This document shows positions 34,016 to 47,725 of a stretch of DNA of 64,000 nucleotides, one piece after another (position 1 is the stretch's first letter; each line of letters opens with the position of its first letter). Made by a program: the position numbers and the translations under genes. Origin of the DNA: Hedera helix (taxonomy: Eukaryota > Streptophyta > Magnoliopsida > Apiales > Araliaceae); contig OX359278.1 in the NCBI GenBank assembly GCA_947179155.2, positions 28,834,773-28,898,772 on the forward strand, in the 5' to 3' direction. The notes beneath the pieces were generated by a model. That model saw only the letters and a program-made list of their open reading frames with translations. It made no database searches and was not told where the DNA came from.

Positions 34016-35748
34016 TGCTGGTTTGCAAAAACTATGCATACATACAATCAAATTGATGTAACGTAATGGAAGCATGCATAAATCATATTTAATTTTTTTT
34101 ACAAACCAAATTATAGGATCTTTCTAATGCGATGCTTATTAATTAAGGAATGATAAAAGATTATACCTTTGTAGATTCAACTCTTGAACGGATATGAGTT
34201 CACGTCCTTTTAATCTTTCACGTTCTTTTTTAAATCCACCAATTAGAATTTTCGGATCAACGTTAGTTACTCAAATGTTTAGCCTCTAAAGGTGATTCAC
34301 CAAGAAATCTATGAATTCAAGAAGTAGATTTAGGTTTCTCCAAACCTTGGGTGACTAGCCTTAATTTTCTCTATTCTAGTTCTTTAGAGTGTAGAGAAAA
34401 TATGAAGTATTCTCCAATACTCCAGCAAACTGAGTAACCATAATCTATAATAAGACCCCTTTTATTTATAGACTTGCTCAACCCTCCTAAACTCTTTAGA
34501 AGTAAGGTTTTAATTTAACTCCTAATCTAATTAGGAACTAAATTACTTTATTATAATAATTACAATTCATAAACCATTTAGGAACTTAATTATTCAAAAT
34601 AATATTACTACTTACTAACTAATTTCTAAACCATTTAGAAACTAAGTAATAGAAATTGTAATAGTAAGACTCCTCTTATTAATTTTTAATTAGTATTTTC
34701 AAAATACTTAATTATAAATATTTAGCTATTTAATTTATTATATCACCATAGTATAAATCAAATATACTTTATTTATTAAGAATTAAAATTATTTAATTCA
34801 AAATAAATTAATATATTTATTCTACAATAAGGGTAAGTCCCCTCAGCAATTCACGACTTTTTAGGTAATATAAATTTTAACATTTGATCACAAAAAATTT
34901 ATTCCGCGAATAGTTACCGTATAATTCAATCATTATACTACATAATGTCCTAATCAAATATAATATATGAAATTATTGCCAAGTATTATTTTATTTGATT
35001 ATATGCATTTCCATTCTCAAATGCACAACTTTAATGTAAATTAAAAACTTCTTTCTAATTTTTATTCCACATTGGCCAAGAATTTCTGAGCTGTCAATTA
35101 TCGAATCATATAAGATATTCTCCCCCTTTATTGAAAGTGGTAGATCATTTGTTGATCATTCACCTATCTATTTGTACAACTTATTATACACTAACATATC
35201 CTTTGTTATACCCAAATAGTCTTAAGTAATATGACAAAGTATAACTTATCATACACAAGATACTATGATGATATCAAGTCCAAGGATCACATGCACTACT
35301 ATCACATTAGGAACTCCTATTGACAAGCAAGTAAAACTCTATCAGGTATTCTTTAAGCGAGTCACGTTTAATGAACTTATTCTCTAATAAGAACTTATAT
35401 ACTTGCTTTAATGTCTCTACACAAATGATTATGAGATCAATCATTCTCTTCTAAAGAGCAAACATAATATGTACTAATCTATCTGGATTCACTAATACCC
35501 ATTTTAGTGATCCCACGAATAGGAACATTTTAGTTTTGAGCTATCTTGAATTTATATCTCATTAGCATGATCAACATCAAGATTCTAAAACCATTGCTCA
35601 AAACTATGAGTTTATCTATTTAATTAATTCAACCAATTAATCATGAATAAAAAATGCATTTATATATTTTTTATTAATAAATTGAATAAGATTACAAAAT
35701 AAATGTTATCACATCAAATATGATTGGCTTGAGGGCATACTACTTTCA
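34016..35748 (-). mobile_element. Copia LTR, minus orientation
   Basis: In the minus direction it starts TGAAAGTAGTATGC (35748) and ends AAACCAGCA (34016), TG...CA. It aligns in inverted orientation with the LTR at 46104-48445: shared GGCTAGTCACCCA(A/T)GGTTTGGAG, GTGAAAGATTAAA/GCGAAAGATTAAAG and AGAAAGATCCT. Upstream of it, in element orientation, is the purine tract GTGCAAGTAGGAGAT. At 1,733 bp it is the smaller of the two because it lacks a tandem duplication and an ATT expansion. Confidence 0.8.
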
Positions 35749-38700
35749 ATCTCCTACTTGCACTAAAGCCAATTGCCCTTGCTATCCGATACCCTTCTTT
35801 TCTAAGTGGCAGTCGTACGAATTGTTAAGAAAATGCTTTAGTTAATGGATCTGTAATATTATTCTGAGAGTCTACCATTTTTATGGTATCATCTCCTCTT
35901 TCAATGTTTCCACTAATTAAAAGAAAGTGCCGCAACACATATTTGAATTTTAGATGAGACATTGTGAGGATCCGAATTTCCAGGATTTCTTTAATAATAT
36001 CAAATAAGAATTAATTGATAAAAAAATATCAAGGTTATTTAAGTTAATTATTTTTTTATGTGATTTAAAGTGTGTGAAGGAATTTAATTAATAAATTAAA
36101 TATGTACCAAGATGGTGATGAATTGTGTGGATTTCAAAATAAATGAAAAAAATAAATAAATTGTTTGGAAACAATTTATGAAAAATAAGAGAAATTCTAT
36201 ATAAAGGTACAATAAATTGTACAATTAAATTATTGTGGAGATATAGAAATTGTTGTTAATAGTGTTAAACGGTAAAGAGAGATATATGAAATAGGTATGT
36301 ATATTGATTTATTTGCATGTTTAATTGATAAATTATAAATTTTATTAATTATGAAAATTAAGGGATTAATAATTAAATTAATCCAAGAATTTATGAAAAG
36401 CTAATGAGGAAGTTTGTAAAATTGTAGTTATCGATTTTAGAGTTTATCAAGAATTTTGGAGGAAGTTTAGAAATTAATTGAGAAGAAATGTAATTATATA
36501 AATTATATAATAATAAATTATGTAATTTATATAAGGAAATTAAAATAAGGTATGAAGAAATAATAATTATATAAATTATATAAGAATAATTATGTAATTT
36601 ATATAAGGTGATTAAATGGAATAAGGTTGGAGAAAATTATGTAATTATATAAATTATATAATTTATATATAAAGAAATTAATATGAATATTATAGAAATT
36701 GAATAATAAATAAGAAAAAAGAATGTTTTAAGTTATTAAAAATTATATTTATGAATAATGGAATTATTATGACTTTTATGAAAGATAATATTTCAGAAAT
36801 GTGAACATGTTAATGTAACATGATGTCCAAGTAATGAAGTGAAAATTTATGAAAATTAATTTTTATAGGCTATACGAATTATTTTATGATTTTTGGAGGT
36901 ATTATTTACCTCAAATAATTACATGCATGTCGTTATGAGTGTACAAAATTTGTCAAGAAAAGTACCCAAAAAGGGTGTTAATATTATTCATAAATCATAT
37001 TATGAATTTTGGTAAATTAAAATAAATATTTTGTATTCATTATATAAAATATTTATTACACGCTATAATTACGTGATGTATTAAAATAAAATTTCATGCA
37101 TAAGTTTGGAACTTTCGGGAGAGAATCCAAGTCGGTGGACGTGTGTGGGATTAAAACAAAATAAAGTCTTGCATGAAAGTATATAAGGACAAGAAAAGGA
37201 AAGAAAAAGCAATAAAAAGGAAGTAAAAGAAATGAGAAAAATACACACAAATACTCTCTTTCTTTCTCCCACCCGAACCACCACCTCCACCGTGCACCAC
37301 CACCCGAACCACCATGGCTACAAGAGGAAGAGGAAGAGGAAGAAATTTGGTGTTTTTAAGCAAGGAAATTCATGGCTTAAGAAAGGTACAAAAGTATTTT
37401 ATGTGAATTATTTTGGTATTATTGATAATAAATAATTTTGTGAAAAAAATAGAAAATAATTAGTATAATAATTCTAAATAATTTCTAGATGTATATCTAT
37501 GGTTTATGTGATTTTTGGAATATTTATGTTGTGAAATTGGGAGCAAAAATGGTGGAAATGGAATTAATTTAGGAAAAAGATAGCCTACTGTTGCTGCGAA
37601 AATTGGAAAAAGAAAAAGGGAGGGCCGCGCATTGCGCGCGGCCGAATTTTGCCGGAATCAGGGATAAAACGACGCCGTTTTAGGGCCGCACGGACGAAGC
37701 ATCCGCGCCATGCGCGGAGGCTTCTGGTAACAGAAGGAAACGACGCCGTTTTGGCGTCGGAAGCGAGGGCCGCACGCAATGCGCGGCCGACGACACGCTG
37801 GAAATTACCAGCGTGCCCCTGCCCTTTTCCGTTATTACCGATTGTGTCCTTTAGCCACGGAAATGACAGAATTGCCCCCGAACTTTTCAATAAAATACCG
37901 GATGTATCCCTAGGGGCGCGGAAATTACGGATAAGCCCCTGAGCTTTTCTGTTAATGCCGGTTATGTCCCAAAGCCGCGAAAATTACTAAATTGCCCTCA
38001 GAAATTAGTTTTAATTGAAATAAATGTTTAAAATTTGTTTAAAAATCATAAAAAATTATAGAAAAATACTAAAAATATAGAAATGATGTTTGGGCATTAA
38101 ATTTAATATTTTTGTAAAAATATTAAATATTGAAGATTAATATTTAAATATTTTAAATATTAATCTATTAAGTTTAAAAGTTAGAAAAAGGTTAAATAAA
38201 ATTTTCGGACAACCAAATATGTTAAATTTTATCCGATGAGCCGGGTTGTCCGTAATGAAGGCATTAAATATTAAGTTATGTTAATATTTTAAAGGACACG
38301 GTTAATATAATTAACCATATAAATTAATAATTGGCCCAGAGATGATATTAATTAAGTAAATTAATATCATAAAGAGATAAATAATTATTATTTGATTATT
38401 TTATGATCATAGGTTGATCGAGTTAAAGATTTGAGTTATCAATTTAAATAACTGGATGCCAGGCAAGTCTTCAGTCCCTTTTATGTTAAATGTTGAACTA
38501 TTATGATATGCAATTCTTGTTTTAAACGTATACAAATTATGTGCTATGTGATACGTGTTTAATATGACCACAATGTGTTCTTTGTGCAACGATATGAGAT
38601 ATATTGCTATATTTGAAGCACAAGCACATGATATATGACACACACCAAGCATGTTAAGGTATGTGCTACGTGACGCATAAACTGTTGAACTTGCTGAGCC

Positions 38701-41700
38701 GTTGTGCTCATTACTTGCTCAATAACATTTTTGCAGGAAAGAAATGAATTTCAAGAATAACGGATTATATAGAGACGGATAACCTAAGAAGTGGTGAACA
38801 TATTTGTTATCTTTTTAATATTATGATTCAAGGTGACTACATTTGCTAGTTTTACGTTGATATTTCATGTATTAGATCCGAATAGGATGAACAGAATTAA
38901 ATGGTGAACTGTGAATGTTCAAGATAATTATTACGATAGAAGGTATTATATGTTTAATTATAAATGATGCAAGAAGGAATATTTGTATGAAAATAAATCA
39001 TATTAGACTTTGAATATGAGTTTTATGATACGTGTAAAAGAAAGAAAAAGTTAAGGTTGCGATCCAGGGACTAGGATCGAGATATAAGGATTTTACATAT
39101 TCCAATATTTTAATACAATGATTGAATTGAAAAAAAAAAAAAATTATACCAAAATTTTGGTAATTGTTGATTTTAAATATCAGATAATGGTTCAAATAAG
39201 GTGGTTAAAGATATATTAACGAACCGAAATTTGGACGTTAAGGAAATAATGTTTATTAAATACAAGATTTAAGGTAAGAATAAGGATCGAATTTCGGGGT
39301 CGTTACAGACATAGGTTCCTTGGCGAATTAAACTCATTTAATGCTAAGAACTATACCAAGTTCTATAATGAACTTGTTTATCCAAACAATTTTCTTTGTT
39401 GTGTTGGTTAGTGTGAAAACTTTTGTTAAGGCCCTTAGTTTCAAATCAGACCCCCCATTAGAAACTATTTTCTAATATTCTTCTCCGGGATTGAACTAAT
39501 AGATCCTATTGGTGAAGTATAAAGAATCTAATTCATGCAATCTCCCTTTTTTGTGTTTTTGGGGATAATTTCTAAGAGAGATTTACTCTTTGGCTCATCA
39601 GCATGAGACCTCTTAGAGTTTTATCATGCTAAACATCTTTAGCATCGCATCAATGTACGTTCTTTAGGTCAAGCCGAGCATCATTTATGATATATCTCTA
39701 TAGTCTTTTATCCCCAAAAACAAGATGCTTCTCCTAAGTCCTTCATGAAGAGCTAAGATAACCATATCTTTATTGATTGTAGCATTGGTATGTAATTACC
39801 TATCAGTTGTATATCATCATATAATGTTAGGAATGTCACAGTGCTCCCACTAACCTTTTTGTACACACTTGGTTCATCTCTGTTTTTAATAAAATCAAAC
39901 TTTTTTGATTGCCTTATCAAAATGATGTTCCATCTTCACGAAACTTGCTTTAATCTAGTTATGGATCACATACTTGATCTACTCTATCTTTGGAGATAAA
40001 TCCCTCTGACTGTATTATATATACATCATTTATTGAGGAAGGGTGTCTCCACGTCTATTTGTCATATCTTGTATAGTAAGTTACAATTGCAAGTAAAATC
40101 CAAATGGACTTGAGCATTACTACCAGCGAAAAGTTTTATTACAGTAAACCCATTGACTTTGTTTAAAACTTTTTGCCATTTGTCAGGTTTTATAGGTCTC
40201 CACCTTGCCATATGCTTCAGTCTTTCTCTAAAGACCTATTTCGGATTTCATGATCAACAGTCATTTCTCTTGATTCTCTACTACTCATACCTCTTCGTAT
40301 GTTAGTGGATCATTATCTACTATGACGTGTACCTCATCATCATTTATAATGAATCCATACCTATCAGGCATCTTCAGCACTCTTCCAGATTTATGATTTG
40401 GTTATGGTACAATAGATTTATCTGCTTGAACAAATTCCTTCACTTGATCTGTAGTATTTTGTGGTTCTTGAACTCCTTCAAGATCTATTTTACTCTCACT
40501 AACTCCTTCAAGGATAAATTCCTTTTCCCAAGAAGGCAACGTGTTTTGACAAACATCTTTTAATCAGTAGGATTATAGAAGTAATATCCTAAACTTTCTT
40601 TAGAATACCCCATAAATTTACAGTTGTCAGATCTTGTCTTAAGCTTATCATTTTTCAAACCTTTTGACATAAGTTGGACAACTTAAAATCTTAACATAAT
40701 TAAGACTTAGTTTCCTCTATGTCCATAACTTATATTAAGTCTTAAGGACGAATTTTTGAAGGTACCTTATTTAGTAGATATGTTGTCGTTTCTAGGGTAT
40801 AACCCCAGAAGGATACTTGTGAGAGAATACCATTCCTTTTAGATGATCTAGAAACTCATTGTTTGAGTATTCTATTATCGATCTAATTGAAGAATTTTAA
40901 TACTTTTGTCAGTTTGTTTCTATACTTCACTTTTGAATTCTTTGAACTTTTCAAATGATTTAGATTTATATTTCATCAAATACATATATCCAAATCTAGA
41001 ATTATCATTAGTGAAATTAATGAATGAATACCCCCCTATTGCATGTTTTATCATAGGTCCACACATATCTGCATGTACCAACTCTAACGACTCTACAACT
41101 CTTTCTACATGTCCACTAAATGGAGATTTAGTCATGTTATCCATGATACAAAATTCACAAGTTGTATATGATTCATAATAAAAATGCTCTAAAAGCCCAT
41201 CTTTATACAACTTGTTTAGTCTTGTTTCATTAATATGGTCGAGTCTATAGTGCCGCATGAAAGTATGATTTACATCATCTTTTTTCTTTTAGTTTGTTCA
41301 ATTTAAAATATTTTCATGTAAGTCAACTATGCAAAGTGCATCAAGTAATCAACCAGTTATAAACAAAACATTATCATTATAAATAGAACAACAATTACTC
41401 TTAATTATATTACCGAAATCTTCCTTGTCAACATATGGAACATAAATAATGTTTCTTACAAGAACTAGAACATAGTAACAACTTACTTTCTTAATAAACT
41501 TGCCCGTAAGTAATGTTAAACTGTAAGTTTCTATGGCTAATGCAATAACCTTTGCTCTATTCCCCACGCATAGGATTACTTGTCATTTGTTTAGCCTTTT
41601 ACTTTTTCTTAGACTCTGCAACAACTTGCATATGTGAGACCGCCAGCCGATAACTAATACCCAAATAGAACTTTAACTTGTAGAAAGTTCTATTTCATTA

Positions 41701-41840
41701 TGAACAAATCTTTATCTGTAATTAAAGTTTTACCAAGCTTCTTCTACTTAGCTACTACAAGATACTCCTTGTAGTTTCTTTTCAGTTTTTTGACTTATCA
41801 CAATGAAAGCAAACTCTTTTGCCCGCTTGACGATTTGGTT
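35749..41840 (-). pseudogene. Ty1/copia polyprotein remnant, minus strand
   Basis: Read right to left, the decayed polyprotein has a protease/gag-pre-integrase part (41567-41349, KVSCYYVLVLVRNIIYV), a GAG-pre-integrase zinc motif with His3, His8, Cys34 and Cys37 in a 112-codon frame (41258-40920, CEFCIMDN), then the integrase start (LVHADMCGPM with the first catalytic Asp). The second integrase Asp motif is degraded (IIEYSNNEF), and the following segment is partly deleted. Reverse transcriptase and RNase H remnants continue to 39313 and, after a solo LTR insertion, end at 35749 (ERGDDTIKMVDS, then DPLTKAF). It shares family with 42776-46103. Many stops make it non-functional. Confidence 0.8.
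35963..39307 (+). mobile_element. Solo LTR of a Ty3/gypsy element (chromovirus-like)
   Basis: The insertion starts TGTGAGGATCCGAATTTCC and ends TCGGGGTCGTTACA, flanked by a perfect 5-bp duplication GACAT (35958-35962 and 39308-39312). The interrupted copia frame gives the empty site. No internal coding or second LTR is visible, so it is best read as a solo LTR of 3,345 bp. A TATA-like GTATATAAGG (37179-37188) about 1.2 kb in, and ACTTGCTGAGCCGTTGTGCT near the end, parallel features of the LTR at 60014-63181. A CpG-rich block (37615-37990) has repeated GCGCGGCC-type motifs and two AAACGACGCCGTTTT palindromes. Confidence 0.85.
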
Positions 41841-41975
41841 TATTTGGTGGCTTGAATAAACCAAACTAAAATAAAAGACAATAATCAATCCAAGTAAAAT
41901 ATAGTATTCTATATATGCATGCTAATTATATATATATATTATAAAACATGCTTCGAATGTTAATTAATATGACGC

Positions 41976-42059
<84 letters not shown>

Positions 42060-42775
42060 CATGCGCGCTTAATAAGATAAGATAATTAATAATAAATCCT
42101 TCAATAAAATATATTAAGTTATAGCGTTCAAAGATATTTGGAATATCGAACATCGCCTTCTAGCATGATAAAACGATAGAGTATCAGATAATCAATATAC
42201 GTTTGTTGTGCACACAAAAGGCTTATATCGATTATTTAAGATGTTTTATCACATTTGATGCTTATAAGGAATTGAACATTACTATTTTGTTGTGCACGCA
42301 CAATGACAGTATTTTTCTCTTTACTATATGGAAGTGTTGTGCGCACACTTGATCATTATAATCTAAGAGGCAACATACAAAGGAGTTACATGCTGATATA
42401 ATAAACTATAATTTGTTTTGCACACACAAGACTATACTCATGTTGATAGGATCCTTTTCTCACTAGCGGATCTTTAACTAGATTTGACGAACTATATAAG
42501 GAAGGTAATATAGTTTGATAAAAATAAAGGAAGACGCCATTTTAAATAAAGACCTGTTTAACTTGGTGATTAATAAAATGAATCCATGTTAATGTTGTTA
42601 TTAATTCACTTAAAGAATATTGCTATGTTTAATTCACTAACACTGCATAGCATATTGGATGCTAATAATTTAATCAAACTGAATTGTTCGAATTTTTTAA
42701 AGAAATTTGAGAATAGTTCTCATTACTAAAAATCTAGCAAATGTCCTTAATTTGTCTATCCCTGCAAATGTTGTA
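41841..42775. other. Junction between the two inverted copia copies
   Basis: No coding sequence is recognised. It contains the (TA)n(TG)n microsatellite and four copies of a TGTGCACA-centred motif, TTGTTGTGCACACAA-like, near 42203, 42286, 42334 and 42414. Its origin (LTR remnant of either copia copy, or host DNA) is unclear. Confidence 0.4.
41979..42057. repeat. (TA)n(TG)n compound microsatellite
   Basis: About 46 bp of pure TA repeat is followed, after one C, by about 32 bp of TG repeat. Confidence 0.95.
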
Positions 42776-45700
42776 GACTAAATCTCTGAGGAAGCAGCAA
42801 GATGATGCAACTATGGCTCAATGCATCATGCTCGCATCCATAAGTTTCGAGTTACAACGTCAACACGAGAAAATAGATGCACCTATTATATTGCTGCACA
42901 TTCAGTAATTGTATGATGAACAAAGTAAGTTAACTAGATATAAGATATCTAAAGAGCTCTTCCGATCTATAATAACCAATGACACTACAGTAAAGACACA
43001 TGTCCTAAGGATGATCGATTGGATTGACTAATTGGGATAACTGGATTTTATCAAGGATTGAGAGTTTAGTCCAGATTCGATCTTGTAGTCACTCACTGAC
43101 TCTTATTCACAATCTGTTGTGAACTTCAGACATTAGTAAGCTAGATGTAAGTTTAACTAATCAGCTAAACATGTTGAAAACTATTGATAGTCATTTTTCT
43201 TCCAAGAAAGACCAAGTCTTGTTGGTAGATGAATCTTCTACGCAAAGAAAGATGGTCAAAGGTGTTTCTGAGGAGTTAAAAAATGTAGAAGGCAAAAGAA
43301 AAGGCTAAATAAAGAACATAAATAAAAGTGATTCAAAGGGCAAAGGAGTTTGCTTTCATTGCGATAAGCTAGACATTGGAAGAAAAATTACAAGAGAGTT
43401 GCAGTACCTAAGCAGAAGAAGCTTGGAGAAACTTCTATTGCAGATATAGATTTGTTCATAATAAAATCGAACTTTCTATAAGTCAAGTTCTATTTGGGTA
43501 TTAGATACCGGCTGGTGGTCTCATATATGCAAGTTATTATAGAGGCTAGGCAGAAGTAGAAGGCTAAAATAAATATAAGTAATTATGTGAGTGAGGAATG
43601 GGGCAAAAGGTTGTTGTATTAGCCATATAAACTTACAGTTTAGCCTTGCCTGTGGGCAAGTTTATTAAGTTAGTAAGTTATTACTATGTTCTAGTTCTTG
43701 TAAAAAAAATTTATGTCCTTTCCATATGTAGATAATGAAGGTTGTGGCATTATAATAAAAAATAATTATTGTTCTATTTATAATGATAATGTTTTATTTA
43801 GAACTAGTTGATTACTTGATGGATTTTGCATACTTGACTTACATGAAAAATCTTTCAAATTGAACAAACTAAACGAAAAGAAATTATATGAATCATACCT
43901 TATATAACACTGTAGACTCGGTCATATTGATGAAACAAGACTATACAAGTTGTATAAAAATGGGTTTTTAATTTTTTTTGATTATAAATCAAATACAACT
44001 AATGAATCTCGTCTCAAGGGTAATAAGACTACATCTCCATTTAGTAGATATGGAGAGAGAGTTGCAGAGTTATTAAAGGTGGTACACACAGTTCTATGTA
44101 GGACCTATAACAACAAATGTAATAAGATGATATTCATTCATTACTTTCACTGATGATTTTAGATTTCGATATATGTATTTAGTGAAATAAAAATTCAAAT
44201 CGTTTGAAATTTTCAAAGAATCAAAAGTAAAGTAGGGAGACAAATAGCCAAAAATATTAAAGTGTTTCGATTAGATCGAGAAGTGAATACTTAAGCAATA
44301 CGTTTCTAGATCATCTTAAAGCGAAATGGTATTATCTCACAATGGACATAATGATGATCCATGATGAGTTTTATTAATCTTACAATAAACTTCTAGGGTT
44401 ATACCCTAGAAATGGCTACATACCTACTTAACAAGATACCTTCAAATTCCGTCCCTAAGACTCCATATGAGTTATGGATAAGGAGGAACTAAGTCTTAAG
44501 TATGTTAAGATTTGGATTGTTCACCTTATGACAAATGGTTTGAAAAGGATAAGCTTTAGACAAGATCTGATAAATGAAAATTAGTGGGATATCCTAAAGA
44601 AAGTTTAGGGTATTACTTCTACAATCCGACTAATTAAAAAGTGTTTGACGGAACACAATGCCTTCTAGGAAAAATGAGTTTATCCTTGAAGGGGTTAGTG
44701 GGAGTAAGATAGATCTTGAAGAAGTTCAAGAACCACAAAACACTACAGATCAAATGAAGAAATTTGTTCAAGTAAATAAACCTATTGTACCACAGCCAAG
44801 TCGTAAATTTGATTTAGTACCGAAGATACCTGAAAGGTATAGATTCTTCTTAGATGATGATGATGAGGTACGCATCATAGTAGATGATGATGATGAGTTA
44901 GGCATCATAGTGGATGATGATCCAGTTATATACGATAAGGCATGAGTAGAAACTCAAGAGAAATGACTATTGACCATAAAATCCAAAATGGGTCTTTTAG
45001 AAAGACTAAAACAGATGGTAAGGTGGAGACCTATAGGACCTGATTAGTGGCAAAAAAGTTTTATACAAGGTCAAGGAGTTGACTATGATGAAATTTTTTA
45101 CTGGTAAAAATGCATATATCCATTCGGATTCTACTTACAGTTGCAGCTTACTATACTAAAATAGGGATGTATGTATGATACACCAAGGGGGTTTATCTCC
45201 ATAGAGATGGAGTAAATTAAGTATGTAAGCTACAATAATCCAATTATAGATTTAAACAAGTTTCTCAAAAATGGAACATCCGTTTTGATGAAACAATCAA
45301 ATGAGTTTGATTTTATCAAAAACGTGGACGAACCAAGTGTGTACAAAAGCGTTAATGGGAGCACTATGGCATTCCTAATATTATATGTGGATATACTATT
45401 GATAAGAAATGATATATCGATGCTATAATTTAGTAAAGACGTGGTTGTCTAAAAACTTTTTCATCAAGGACTTGGGAAAAGCATCTTAACATTATGTTCA
45501 GGATAAAAGTTTATAGAGATAGATCGTAAATGATACTAGGCTTGACCCAAGAAACGTACATTGATTCGATGATATGTGCAAGACCTGATGTTGCTTATGT
45601 ATGATAAGCAGATATCAGTTCAATCCTAGAGAAGAATATTAGAAAAGAGTTTCTAATTATTGGTTTAATTAAAACTAGAGGGCTATAAAGACTCAAAAAT

Positions 45701-46103
45701 TTTAGACTGACCAAGACAACAATAAATTCATTTTCAAGTTATATATGATTATCTTGAATGGTGGCAAAGTGATAAAGACATAGTAAATAACTACAAGTGA
45801 AGCTGCAAAGAGATTGTTTGGTTCAACAAATTCATTATAGAACTTATAATGGTTCTTAGCGTTAAAGGAGTTTAATTTGCCAAGGAACTTAGGTTTCATC
45901 TAAAATTTAAACATGTGTTGCGGCAATTCCGTATGATTAGAGGAATCATTGAAAAAGTAAAGGAATATCATAGAGATGCTAGACTTTCAGTACAACATTA
46001 CAAATCAATTAACTAAAGTATTTACTAAGCAATTCATACGCCACTTAGAGAAGAATGGTATGGGGATACTAAAAGACGATTAGCTTTAGTAGAAGTGGGA
46101 GAT
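42776..46103 (+). pseudogene. Ty1/copia polyprotein remnant, plus strand
   Basis: The decayed gag comes first: YDEQSKLTRYKISKELFRS (about 42910-42970), then SLTDSYSQSVVNF. A zinc-knuckle relic follows near 43350 (GVCFHCDK-like). The GAG-pre-integrase/integrase start is at 43900-44153 (HTVLCRT). A 95-codon frame at 44658-44945 begins MPSRKNEFILEGV and has a repeated acidic stretch (DDDDE twice). Reverse transcriptase follows with ILYVDILLI (about 45372-45400; the second Asp of YVDD is lost), then RNase H remnants to 46090. Purine tract AGAAGTGGGAGA (46091-46102) precedes the LTR. Stops and frameshifts throughout mean no product is expected. Confidence 0.8.
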
Positions 46104-46184
46104 TGAAAGTAGTATACTCTCAAGGTAATCACTTTTGATGTGATATGCATATGCTTTATAATCTTGTTCGATTTATTAATTAAA

Positions 46185-46752
46185 GTATCAAGGCATTTCT
46201 TTATTCACGATTAATTGACTGAATTAATTATATGAATAAACCTATAATTTTGAACAATGCTTTTAGAATCATAATGTTGCTTATGCTAATGAGATCTAAA
46301 TTTAAGATAGCTCAAAACTAAAATATTTCTAATCATGGGATCACTAAAATGGAAATTAGTGAATCTGGATAGATTAGTACATATTATACTTGTTCATATG
46401 AAGATGATGATTAATTTTATAATCATTTGTGTAGAGACACTAAAACAAGTATATAGGTGCTTATTAAAGTATCAAGACATTTCTTTATTCACGATTAATT
46501 GACTGAATTAATTATATGAATAAACCTATAATTTTGAACAATGCTTTTAGAATCATAATGTTGCTTATGCTAATGAGATATAAATTCAAGATAGCTCAAA
46601 ACTAAAATGTTTCTAATCATGGGATCACTAAAATGGAAATTAGTGAATCTGGATAGATTAGTACATATTATACTTGCTCATATGAAGATGATGATTAATT
46701 TCATAATTTTTTGTGTAGAGACACTAAAACAAGTATATAGGTGCTTATTAGA
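46185..46752. repeat. 284-bp tandem duplication within the copia LTR
   Basis: Units start GTATCAAGGCATTTCTTTAT at 46185 and GTATCAAGACATTTCTTTAT at 46469. Only a handful of substitutions separate them, so the duplication is young compared with the decay of the adjacent pol gene. The minus-strand LTR of the same family has one unit. Confidence 0.9.
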
Positions 46753-47558
46753 GAATAAGTTTACTAAACGCGACTCACTCAAGGAACACATCTAATGGAG
46801 TTTTACTTACCTGTCAATAGGAGTTCCTTTTGGACTTGAGATCATCATAGTACATTGTGTACAATGAGTTATAATTTGGCATATTCCTTGAGACCTTTAA
46901 GGTATATTAAAGGGTATGATCAGATATATTAAGTTGTACACGGAGGTAGGTGAATGGTCAACAAAGGATCTACCACTTCCAGTAATGAGAGATAATATCC
47001 TATGTCATTTGATAAATAACAACTCAAAAATTATTGGCCAATGTGGAATGAAAATTAGAAAAGAGTTTCTAATTTACATTAGAGTTGTACATTTGAGAAT
47101 TGAAATGCATATGATCAAATAAGACTTGACATAAATTTCATGTCTTATATTTGATTGGGACATTGTGTGGTAGAATGATTGAATTGTACAGTAACTATTC
47201 GCTGAAAAGTTATTTTACGATCAAATGTAAAAATCTATATTATCTAGAAAGTCGTTGATCACTAAGGGGGCATACCCTTATTGTGGAATATATATTATTT
47301 ATTAAATGAATTAAATAGTTTAGTTCATTCATATAAATAAGATTAGAGTTGTTCTAATTAATTTATTATATAACCGATTTAATATGGAGAACCTAAAAGG
47401 TCACACCGCGAAAGAGTAATATTTATTTTAAAAGTGAATGGCATAATCGTAATAGTAGATTAAGAATATTTAACTTATACTGTGGTGATAGAATAAATTA
47501 AATTGCTTAATATTTAAAATTTAGAATTTTAAAAATACTAATTATAAATTAATAAAAT

Positions 47559-47725
<167 letters not shown>

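Noticed and set aside
37585..37942. Open frames of about 100 codons on both strands in the GC-rich block
   Set aside because: They lie inside a solo LTR, overlap each other on opposite strands and match no domain; high GC content alone explains the lack of stops.
41926..42153. 75-codon minus-strand open frame
   Set aside because: It is mostly translated (TA)n(TG)n microsatellite.
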